This document shows, piece by piece, positions 11,238 through 20,507 of a stretch of 64,000 nucleotides of DNA (positions within the stretch are counted from its first letter, which is position 1; each line of letters begins with the position of its first letter). A program made the position numbers and the translations under genes. Where the stretch lies: positions 723,732 to 787,731 of the forward strand of contig RPFO01000086.1 in NCBI GenBank assembly GCA_009746045.1. Reading direction: 5' to 3'. The DNA is from Mesostigma viride. Taxonomy: Eukaryota; Streptophyta; Mesostigmatophyceae; Mesostigmatales; Mesostigmataceae. Under the pieces are notes generated by a model, which saw nothing but the letters and a program-made list of their open reading frames with translations, made no database searches and was not told the origin of the DNA.

Positions 11238-11413
11238 TGACAGAATCATCAACCATCGCCCAACCCACGCCACGCACCAACCGCGGAACGCGCGGGACAT
11301 CCGTGGACGGCCGGGTCGTTCGTGGGAAACGCGCGATTCGCATCGACTCGAAAAATACGACCTCTGTTTTCCCGATCGCGGGCAGTGAGAGTGCTTGAGA
11401 ACTTGGGGAGAAG

Positions 11414-11474
11414 GTTCCGCGTGCTGCCCAACTTTTATAGCAAAACCTTGCAAAAGTTGGGCAGCACGCGGAAC
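11414..11474. repeat. TIR hairpin 2 (left copy a)
   Basis: A 23-bp perfect stem starting GTTCCGCGTGCTGCCC and ending GGGCAGCACGCGGAAC, loop about 15 nt. Possible transcript 3'-end or replication structure; role inferred. Confidence 0.8.
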
Positions 11475-11613
11475 ATCGAGAAATCCAGCTCACGAGCCAG
11501 CGCGCACCCGGGTAGTTTTCGTGGGGACGCGCGATTCACATCGACGCGAAAAATACGACCTCTGTTTTTCCCGATCGCGGGCAGTGAGAGTGCTTGAGAA
11601 CTTGGGGAGAAGG

Positions 11614-11674
11614 TTCCGCGTGCTGCTCAACTTTTATACAAAAACCTTGCAAAAGTTGAGTAACACGCGGAACA
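11614..11674. repeat. TIR hairpin 2 (left copy b)
   Basis: Duplicate of the previous hairpin about 200 bp on, starting GTTCCGCGTGCTGCTC and ending GAGTAACACGCGGAAC. It has a few mismatches and corresponds most closely to the single right-TIR copy at 49078-49138. Confidence 0.75.
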
Positions 11675-11921
11675 TCGAGAAATCCAGCTCACGAGCCAGC
11701 GCGCACCCGGGTCGCTGAAAATCCGGCCCTCGGCTTGGAAATTCGCGGAACTTTCGTGCGAGTCCTGCGTCCTCGCGGGAGAGGAGCGGGGTGGCTGGTT
11801 TCAGTTAAAGGATGTGCCACTTTCAAAAAACGTCTAAGCGTGTTATGGGGTATTACCGGCAAGTGATCTCTAGTTGAAGCCCTGGTCAGGCATAGTCATC
11901 GCTGCCGTTTGCCCCCGTCGT

Positions 11922-14900
11922 TTAACGAGACACAAATTGGTAATCGCTAGACATCCTGAACTCCCTCACTTGCCTGATCCCTTCCGATATCTCTACCTGT
12001 TTCCCCCACCATTCTGGCTTGTACTTCTCAAAGAATGCGATCATGCAGTCTTTAGAGACATAGGCGTCGCTTGCCTTCTCGTGCTCCTCGCGCCAGGTTC
12101 TTATACAAATGCCCAAAGTGGACTCGAGGATGGATTCGAGGACCCTGACACACTGTTCGAAGTTTAGACACCCGGGTCCGTTCTTGCCCCTTCGCTGATA
12201 TCCGAACATCGACCGGAACCTCCCCTGGTAGCTATACAGCCAGTCCCGGTCAAGTTTGTTCACCGCCTCAGTAAGTCTCTTGCGACTGATAGCCATCGAC
12301 ACTGCACTCTTGCCGTCTAAGCAGAACTCCATTATCCCACTGCCAGCCAGTAGTTGTCTGGCCAGTGTGAGGCGGGAGGCATGGTCGATCTTTTTGTTCC
12401 TGACGAGCCCAAAGACGTTCTCACATTTCCTCGCGCGATTGTCAACGATATCCTCGCCAATTGCCGCCTCCCATCCGAGCTCTGTCACACGAGAGTACTG
12501 CTCCCTGGCGTAGTACGTCTCTAGAGCCTTTTCATCAGCCAGCTCCTTGATGAGGCCCTCGTCTATTAGGTCCTCTGATATCTTGTACCGGTCATGACAT
12601 AGTTCATACATCTCTAAGAGCTTACACTCGGCGTCTGTCAATATCGCGTCACGGTCTCCTACCCTCGCAGTGAGTTCGCGATATTCCTCAGCGCTGATCA
12701 TTCGCGGCTCGAACTCTTCCTTCTCTATTTTCTTCAGCTTCGGCGCCTCTTCCGACCTGCCAGCCTGGACTTCTCCTGCTATCACGTAACCGTATCGCTC
12801 CTTCAGTGTCTTTATCATGAGCACGTCATAGTAGCTTCTTGACGCCCCGATCGACTCTAGGTTGCGGCACAGTAAATTATACGCTGGGGACGTGTCGCCG
12901 AAAAGGCGCTCCCCGTCCTCGCCCCATGAACTGATGACGCTGGATTTAAAGCCCTTCATCATCATGAACATCTCATCGACTTGTTGGCGAGTGTGGCTCT
13001 TGATCAGCTTGAAATCGGCCAATGGCCTTGTCGCGGGCGTGGTCGAGTCCAAGTAGTAAACATGCACGTCACCATCTCGCAGCTGTCTTACGCGGTGCAT
13101 CTGCTGGATTGTAGTGGTGTACGGGGCGTGCTTGTCGCTGTTCCGGGCCATAACGACCATCGAATCGAACGTGGGGAGGGTATACGAAACACCGACGGAT
13201 ATGGTTGGGGAGTACTCGAGGTATTGAACATCTTTCCATGATTCGTTCGCTCCCAGGTCGAGGTCGCCCTTTGGCGTCTTGCTGGTGTATCGGCGCGTGT
13301 TGACACCATTGAGAGAGTCCCCTAGCTGTTCGCGGACTCTGTCGAGCGTGCCGCCTGCCTCCGAACTGACCAGCACGACCCTCTTCCCGGCATCCAGAAG
13401 CTTCTTCACCTGTCTAGACGCCTGGTAGATCCATTCCTTCTCGCATCCCCTCCCCGGTTCGATGCGCGTAAAATGTAACACTCGATTGGTCGGTCTGATG
13501 TATTCGTTGTTGATGACGTGAAAATCCGTGGACGGTCTGTGGGACCTGATGAAGTTAACGACTCCCGCCTCGATGTTGGCGTCTGACGCTATCAATACTT
13601 TGGCGTTCGTGATGATATCCATTAGTGCCTTGAAAACGTTCTCTCGGTCCCTCATGACGGCATTAGACAGGGCGTTACGGATGCTGTCGATCTCGTCCAA
13701 GATAACGACATCGAATCTGCGGTCCTGCAGGCGCAAGATGCTGTTGAGGACTACCAGCACACGCGGGTGGGTGATCCAGTAGTCGCTGGCATCCCCTCTC
13801 TTGCGCGAATTTTTCAGATAATTGAGGAAATACCGGTAATGGGCCAACAGCTCGGCGCGTGTCCTCGGTCTGCCGCCGTTCATGGCTGGATCAACGACAT
13901 CCTTGTTAAGGCTATATATATTAAAAATATAATTACTTACAGCAGAGTGAAATCACTCAAACCAAAGCAAACGCCCAGCTATAAACCTATATACAGAGCC
14001 ATGTCAAAGCTCTATATATATTCCTCCTGCCTGGACAGGGAGATGTTGGCGAACATCAGCAACACTCGCGCATCTTTGTAGTGATCGAGGACATTCGCGA
14101 TCATGGCGCGGTTCGCCTCGGATTTCCCGGTTCCCATGTTCGACTGGATGATGTACGTGAGCTTCTCGGTACTGTCTGGATGGACAGCGCGCACGATCGG
14201 CGCCATGTCGAAATGGCGCACTTTCTCCTCGTTATACACCTCGGTAAACTCGACCTCGGAGGACACGTATTCGAATCGGTCGGCGATCTTGATATGTGTC
14301 TTGCATTGTCGGGGCTTCTCGGCCCAACAGGTGTACGCGACCTCTCCGTCGCTGTACTCCTCGACCCTCGGCCCGTGACCCGGACTGTTGTGGTTCTCTT
14401 TGCAGATCAGACATTTGGTGCCGGGGTCTAATGTAAAGCGCGAGACCTTGACGACGCCCCCGCGCATAACAGAAAACTGTTCCTGTGTATTCATGTACCT
14501 GGACCCTGGCGACACCTGCGCAATGGCCTCGACTGATCTGGCGACTTTCGAAGCGTCCACGAACGTCCCGGAAACGGTTTTCCACATAGAAATGGACGCA
14601 TTGGGAGTCCTCCTCCCGGCGTTTCCGGACTTTTTCATGTAATGCTCCTTCCATCCCTCTGGCATCTCGACGGTCTGGACGCCTGTCTGGTCGGTTGTGG
14701 GGTAGATGTTGACTAAATGGTCCTTGATGTCATCCGACCCGCTGATGATGCGCAAGGCCGCGTTGGGGTCGTGCTGTGTGGAAGGTCGAGTCGGGGTCGA
14801 GGAAGTGGCTGCGGACATAATAGCCAAACTCATTGATGATATAATGTCTCGCGGCCAGGTCGGTGGTTTTCAGGTATTTGATCACTATATGAAATGACAC

Positions 14901-15320
14901 TTTCACGTCGTCTCCTTTCTCCCTCGGCGATCCCGAGATGTTATACCTGAAACCGTCTGGGTTCTTTTCCAGCACATCGAAGCAAAAAGCCTCGAAAATG
15001 CGTATGAAATGGTGGATCACGTCCGGGATGTCCTCTCCTTTGGGGTACAAGTCATCGAGGTCGAAATGCATCCACGAGGGGTGATCCTCCTTGACCATCT
15101 CATAAAGGCATTTCATGTCGATGTGTGGATGGTCGAGACATTCCTCGTGGATCTCCATAAGGTGTTCGACATCCCTGACACTCGTGTACTTCTTGGCTGT
15201 CTTATCGTCCTTGTCGAGGGCTACCAAGAAAGGATGGCCCAGCTTATCTCCCTCGTCGATTGCCATTTGTTGGGCTGGGAGCCAGCGCGGGTTGTACTTC
15301 AGGTAGACCTTGGTCGTCAT
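11922..15320 (-). pseudogene. PLV primase-helicase: AEP primase fused to UL9/OBP-like SF2 helicase, broken
   Basis: Replication protein of the virus. The N-terminal segment (15320 to about 14785) has archaeo-eukaryotic primase motifs: HPSWMHFDLDDLYP (catalytic D-x-D) and KVSFHIVIKYL (s-x-H), then LDPDSTF. A one-base shift near 14785 moves into the next frame (DPNAALRIISG), which holds CLICKENHNSPGH and the Walker A motif SNMGTGKS. After a LINE-tail insertion at 13912-14022 the helicase continues with DVVILDEIDSI (motif II), VLIASDANIEAG (III), RVVLVSSEAGG (IV), YSPTISVGVSY (V) and QQMHRVRQLRDG (VI). That motif spacing is characteristic of herpes UL9-like origin-binding helicases as fused to primases in large DNA viruses. 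Full length would be about 1,100 aa. Start chosen at the first ATG. Last gene of the leftward block, running toward the left TIR. Confidence 0.8.
13912..14022 (-). mobile_element. LINE 3'-tail insertion inside the helicase gene
   Basis: About 90 bp here are nearly identical to 49685-49780, the 3' end of the truncated LINE, and are flanked by the 11-bp direct repeat CTATATATATT (13912-13922 and 14012-14022). It introduces an in-frame TAG after codons for SLSRQEEYI. There is no GT donor before that stop, so a canonical intron is unlikely. Best read as an extremely 5'-truncated LINE copy. Confidence 0.7.
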
Positions 15321-15517
15321 GATGAAAGTTGTATACCTATAGCTTACAGAGTGTAGATTTTTATTTTCTTGCCGAAACGAGACTGGTTTTTTCTTGACGG
15401 GAACGAATGGATTTTATTAATCAATAATACAATTCAACTCTCTCGATGGTCGAAAAACCCGGGACTTTTATAACGTAGTTATAAAAGGGTGACAATCAAT
15501 TTTCAGATAGCGACAGA

Positions 15518-16711
15518 TCAAACGTCTTCATCTTCAATTCCTTTTGCTTTCTCCAACATCGCGGGATCCAGTTGATCGTTCCGCTCATACCGGATCGCCA
15601 TCGCCGGGGAGTGTGCCATTCCTTTTGCAAGCTTGATCCGTTCTGCGGACGTCGCTCTTTTCACGAACGCCGTGACGAACGCCCGCCGAGTGTTAAGGAT
15701 CCCGTGATAAGTCGCGCGGTATCGCTCGCCAAACGCGGATTTGCTGATATGTCCCCGTCCTCTGCCGGCCGGGAACAGCCATTTCCCGTTCGTCGAGCGG
15801 ACTTTGAGGATTTCCCGGAACGCCTTCATCGACGGCGGGACGGTGAAATCGATCGGTCCGAGGTCTTTCGCCGTCTTGTGGTGTCGAATGATGAACCGGT
15901 TCTCGGGTACGATGAACGCGTTCTCGTGTGGTCCTATTTCGCTCTCGTCATTCACGAATTTGACATCGTGGTAGTTATATCGAGTGGGCGGCAGATTCTT
16001 CCCGCTGAGGTAGATGTACCCCATGAGTTTTTCGTCGCTGTTCGGGTCTGCGATGGATCTGTGGATCGATTGGAGCGTCTTGAAATCGTAAGCCGGCGGC
16101 ACATTCTCGCTGACGTAAGCGTCGATGGTCAGTCGCCCTTCCTGCTCGACGGCCTGCTGGTTCTTATAGGCCTCGACAACAGCTGCCGGGAGCTGGCGAG
16201 ACGATGGGAAGATTTTGTTGATTCCGTTGATGGCCGCCGAGAGATTTGCGCGGGCTGTTCTCGCCCCCGTCGCGTCTCCCTTCTTCATGTCCTGGATGGT
16301 CGCGATGACTTTATCGACGTCCAGGAGACACGTAACTGGCTCTGTCCGGCTGCATCCGAGAGCGTCAAGGATCTGTCCCACGCGACCAACATACTGTTTA
16401 ATCGTCGACACCGTCGCTCCTTTCGCCGTCTTCACGATCCTGTCCCCTTGCACGGTAGCTACGGGCTGGTTCTCCGGTCTGACTTGCTGGGCGGTCTCCA
16501 TGACCTCGGCGAGGCTCCACAGCTTGCTCGTGGGTGCTCGCGAGACCTGGCGAGTGTCCGCGGACTTACAATCCTTGTCGGGCAAGTCCGCGTTCTTCCG
16601 GATCAGTTTTACTTCATCGCAGCTTGTCCCGTGCTTTTCGAGCCATTTCTCGGTAGGCATCCACGCATCTTTCTTGGCCATCGAGCGCATCATGCACTTG
16701 GAGAGCTGCAC
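15518..16711 (-). CDS. PLV tyrosine recombinase (integrase)
   Basis: Site-specific recombinase expected to insert the viral DNA. In about 397 aa the catalytic domain is C-terminal: LPPTRYNYHD (Arg I, about residue 238), HHKTAKDLG (beta-hairpin Lys), NTRRAFVT (Arg II box, Asn in place of the usual His), and GMAHSPAMAIRYER (His and nucleophile Tyr). The N-terminal half (KIFPSSRQLPAA, AYKNQQAVEQEG) fits a SAM-like core-binding domain. The annotated 5' end is a GTG. An overlapping frame starting with ATG at 16787 (MVSRTADELRMRREAQARY) also looks coding and could be the true N-terminus joined by a frameshift, or a separate small gene. The core is intact. Confidence 0.8.
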   Translation of the reverse strand: MQLSKCMMRSMAKKDAWMPTEKWLEKHGTSCDEVKLIRKNADLPDKDCKSADTRQVSRAPTSKLWSLAEVMETAQQVRPENQPVATVQGDRIVKTAKGATVSTIKQYVGRVGQILDALGCSRTEPVTCLLDVDKVIATIQDMKKGDATGARTARANLSAAINGINKIFPSSRQLPAAVVEAYKNQQAVEQEGRLTIDAYVSENVPPAYDFKTLQSIHRSIADPNSDEKLMGYIYLSGKNLPPTRYNYHDVKFVNDESEIGPHENAFIVPENRFIIRHHKTAKDLGPIDFTVPPSMKAFREILKVRSTNGKWLFPAGRGRGHISKSAFGERYRATYHGILNTRRAFVTAFVKRATSAERIKLAKGMAHSPAMAIRYERNDQLDPAMLEKAKGIEDEDV

Positions 16712-16886
16712 GGTCCGGGTGTTTCTGTCGGTATCTAGCCTGTGCTTCTCGTCGCATGCGGAGTTCGTCCGCTGTCCTTGAAACCATGAGACTCGTATAT
16801 CCTATGCGAAAGAAATTAATTTTGGATGTGAATGAGCGTTTATTGCAAAAAATGGTAATTCGTCGTTTTTATTGCAAAAATACGAT

Positions 16887-16965
16887 TTAAGTTGCTTCCA
16901 CCGGGATTCGAAGCCGCGTCTTCGCTTCAGAGGAACCGACCTAACGGTCGGTGGGACACTCCCTG
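16887..16965 (-). other. tRNA-like remnant
   Basis: The minus strand holds a B-box-like CTTCGAATCCC, a 7-bp acceptor-like pairing (TCCCACC with GGTGGAA, one mismatch) and a D-arm-like hairpin CCGACCGTTAGGTCGG. The anticodon arm does not fold properly and total length is about 61 nt. It lies just upstream of the integrase. It could be a decayed tRNA or an attachment-site relic. Confidence 0.25.
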
Positions 16966-17086
16966 TTTAGGTTAACTTCGATAGCTTCCGCGGCCGCTAG
17001 AGCGGGATTCCACGGATTTTTTCGTATATATACGCATTTTACAGCTTCGATTTTTTAGGCCTGCCCCACGGCCGCAGTCGGCCTGT

Positions 17087-18857
17087 TGTTAAGCCTCCCA
17101 CGGTCCTTAATTTAGGACTTTGTCCTAAATTAAGGACCAATTTACCATAACCGAGGTACCGGGGGGGGGGGTCACTATATGGACCGTACCCCATGTGGAC
17201 CGTACCCGGCATGATGTACCCGACCCGTGGTACCGGCACATGGTACCCGGATTCCGTACCCGGGTACCGGGTATCATGGCGGGAAAGTAGGTACCTCGAC
17301 CAAAAATATAACCGATTTTGGAGCGAAAAAGTGGGTGCGGGAATGATCTGAGGTGGATATGGCGACCTGACAATCGTGGCCGGCGTTTTCACGTGCGTTT
17401 ATCATTTCGGGCGCCCAGTAGCAAAAACGAAAGGTCGTTAGTTATGCTTAAAGGCTGTGAAATTTTCTGCGCAAGTTTTTATATGTAGCGCTGTAGCACA
17501 GCGGCACAACACAAATGGGTCGCAGATCGCCTGCTCGCGGAGGGTCGATTTTGGCACAAACATGTTAGTGTATTAGCAATGGTGGTGCGAATCAAGCCAG
17601 GAAATTTTTGTGGACGATTTTGATTATAGTCTGGAGTTTAGAAACGGAGTATTTGACATGGGAGCGCCTGGGCCGTGATATTCTTGCCCGATTTCCATTG
17701 TCGACCATGTTTTAGGGACGTTCAGGCTGGGCAGCGAGCGCACCTTATAGGTCTTCACTTTCGGTATTTCTTGGACCTAGAACGCAGCACACGCGTGGTT
17801 TATATCATTTTCGAACCGGTTGGCCAGCTTTGGTGCGCTCAGCTCTCGGAAAGCTGACCTCTCTGCGGATTTCAGCGACTTTTTTGCAACCATCTGGAAT
17901 GAGGCGACGTAAGTAGCAGGTACGTGCCGGGGTGCCCTAGATCATGAGTGTAACTGGCAACGCTGTCGTGGTGTTTTGAGTCAGTAAGCTATGCCTAAAA
18001 AGAGGGGACGCTCTCTGTGCACATAACTGTCACACATAGTTGGTTTACGTCATACAATTTTTTACGTCTCTATCTTCGTCGTCCGCTGCAGCTAAAACAC
18101 ACATGCGTAAGAGCAGTTTTACTCATGTGTTAGTTATAAACCATGGCCCTATGGCCTGCAGTCGTTCAGGGTGTTCTCAGACAGTATATACAATATGGTT
18201 TACGTGTTACATGCACCCTGAATTCGCTCACAAAGCGTTGCATGTTAGCACAACGTTGTTCTGTAACTTGATTTGGCTGCATTTATGTGTTAGTTGCAAT
18301 GCAAATGCAATGTTTTTTCATCGCTGGGTGGTGGCCAGCATGTCCGTGATGTCAAAGAAGGTGTGGCATATGCTTAGAGAAAGTTTACCGCAAGGGGTGG
18401 GCCATGTTCAAGCCGGGCAACCTCAGCAACCATGCAACCGTATATTGCATTACCTGCACCATCTGTGACACCGTTAAGCACGCGTATATATAGAGGCAGC
18501 CACAGCAGGGTATGGCCTTGTTATACGCTGCCCCGCCATCCCAAGGCCTCGTAGGGTCCCCTAGCGCTTGTAAGATGCTCAAGGGACCGTGTGGATAGCA
18601 CGGTCATGCGTTGACACTAATTGGTCCTATTGGTCCTAAATTCTCATTTTTACCAAATTCGCGGTTTGAGGCCTGTCATGGGCCAGGGTCCATTCAGGCA
18701 CTAAATGTAATTATTTGAACCCAGGTTTTTGTCCAAAATTCAAAAAGTGTGTTATCTGTCAGTGGTAAAAATGCCAGGGTCAAAATTTGATGTTTGCACA
18801 TATATTTTTTAATTCAAACTGGTCCTAAAATAAGGACTTTTCTTGGGAACATGGACA
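17087..18857. mobile_element. 1,771-bp TG...CA element, copy 1 (solo-LTR-like)
   Basis: Begins TGTTAAGCCTCCCACGG and ends GGGAACATGGACA, flanked by a 4-bp duplication CTGT (17083-17086 and 18858-18861). An almost identical 1,771-bp copy lies at 61733-63503. TGT...ACA ends suggest a solo LTR. However, both ends also carry GTCCTTA-TTTAGGAC palindromes resembling short inverted repeats, so a non-autonomous DNA element is possible. ORFs up to 142 codons occur in both copies without recognisable domains. Its removal restores the AT-hook reading frame. Confidence 0.85.
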
Positions 18858-18943
18858 CTGTCGCGGGGTCGATATTATGAGTCCGTGGCTTCGTGTCTTT
18901 CGACCCAGCCGGTCTCCCGCGTTTCTTAGGAGTGTGAGGAATC

Positions 18944-19559
18944 AGTTGTGAGCGTGAGAATGCCACGAATTCCGCCATGGTTCTTGCAGGAAGTTGCCTT
19001 TATTAATAACAGGAAACACAGACGTAAGTCACGTCACTTCCAAGACTGCACGCAGCACAGGCGACAGGGTCGCAGTGCCCAGAGAACGTGCACGCAAGAA
19101 CTAGCGTCCCGGTGCGACCAAGTCACACATATAGGTTGTTAGGGACGCGTCCAAGTAATCAGCTGCACTGTCACAGCCGAACTGTCAATCAATTGATTAC
19201 ACAGACTCTGGCACGCCTTTGGCGCGCAGATCTATCAATTGTCCATACGGCTAGTCCTGTGGACCTATCCGTACACTACTCAGCATCAATTGTCTCATAG
19301 GTCCTGGCGCGCTACAGTGCGCCTACCTATCAATTGACCATCAAGTCCTGTACAAGTCCTGTCAACGTCCTGCGGACTATCAAAGTGACACTTGTACATC
19401 CTGTGTCCGTACGCGCCCACAGTGGCGCGCCGGGTACTGTCGGCACAGCCTAGGAAACGTCATAACTTTTACGTTCCTTAACCAAATGAGGCGTTCAAGG
19501 TGCCGTTGGAAAGAGCGTAACAATCTCTATCCATCTAACGTAAATCCTTTACGTTAACT
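18944..19559 (-). repeat. 3' LTR (616 bp) of the copia-like element
   Basis: Starts AGTTGTGAGCGTGAG and ends TTTACGTTAACT. Contains four ATCAATTG motifs spaced through the middle, alternating with GGCGCGC motifs and GTCCTGT words; such repeated words are candidates for regulatory sites. No difference from the other LTR was seen on visual comparison. Confidence 0.85.
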
Positions 19560-20507
19560 CCAATCCCTTCTTTTCTTTAGGGATCACATCCCCTGCCAGG
19601 GACCCTTGAAGTAGCTTGAAATGTCCTTCACTCCAGCTTGAAGCTTGAACAGATGTCTTTAATGGCCAATGCCATTCCCCCAGCCCTTTCTTTTAAGGAA
19701 CTGGAAAAGAAACAGATCTGCCACAGGAAAAAACATTTCATGAGAAATGGAGAAAACCTATGGAAGTGGCATTACAGAGTACCACCAGATATTAGAAGCA
19801 CACAAAATTAAATACATACAGGTTAATTCTATGAGGTCTTCTCCAGGAATTAATCCCATAACCTCGGTAGAGCCTCCAGTACAATGACCTTCTGGCGGTG
19901 AGTTACATTAATCCCAGATACTAATCCCATAAAACCCAGTACATATTCAATATAAGTACAATAAATCCATGACAATTAAAATACCACTTGACAAAGTAAG
20001 GCGTATTACAATAGTTTGCCTGTCATTCTCTCAACAGGGGTCTATTGGCGCCCGTCTTACGGCGCCCGTCTACTTGCCAGATGGTAAACTGCCACAGCAA
20101 ACAAATGACAAAATGAAACACATAGGCAACAATTAAATCCTGCCCTGGGGAACTAGGGAAGTCTGAACAGGCAAACACCTGAACAGGCCAGCTTGTAGAA
20201 ACATAATACCAGGGAATCGAACCCCGCCCTATAAACCCCAGAATAAAGGTTCCCAGACCATTGTGAGAAGTATGTACAAATATACATTCTTTTAATATAG
20301 AATACATGGTCTGTAATGGACCTGTCAACCTTGTGTAGTCAACAGCATGAACCCCAGCCAAAACCTGGCTGTATCCTGAATAAAATCAGAGTGAGTGTAC
20401 CATGGTCCATGAGCCTTAGTACAGACTAAAATACAGGTATTATGCCAGTCACAATGCTGACACTACCACACAATCTGCTCTCCAATGCCCTATAACCATG
20501 CACCAGC
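19560..20507. other. 3' untranslated region of the copia-like element
   Basis: About 950 bp between the RNase H stop and the 3' LTR. No credible ORF. It contains GGCGCCCGTC twice (about 20050 and 20064), a word also present at the start of gag (about 25230). Confidence 0.5.

Larger units (their letters stand above)
10931..11779. repeat. PLV left terminal inverted repeat
   Basis: This matches the reverse complement of the right end (48.71-49.63 kb): CCCCTCATTGAGTG outer end, the GAATAGGCAAAATT hairpin, GATCGCGGGCAGTGAGAG, the TTCCGCGTGCTG hairpin, and CCTCGCGGGAGAGGAGCGGG inner end. The left copy is longer because a ~200-bp unit (about 11320-11513) is tandemly duplicated at 11520-11712. No ORF here is credible. 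Confidence 0.9.

Noticed and set aside
10931-11779. ORFs of 60-125 codons within the PLV terminal repeats
   Set aside because: They follow the inverted repeats and hairpins on both strands, differ between left and right TIR, and lack protein-like composition.
13912-14022. Possible introner-type intron in the viral helicase gene
   Set aside because: The frame meets TAG before any GT donor, no GT-AG excision restores the frame, and the same sequence is the 3' end of the LINE at 49.7 kb with an 11-bp TSD; LINE-tail insertion explains it better.
18040-18468. 142-codon ORF conserved in both 1,771-bp copies (also 62686-63114)
   Set aside because: Copies are almost identical overall, so conservation of the ORF carries no weight; no domain visible.
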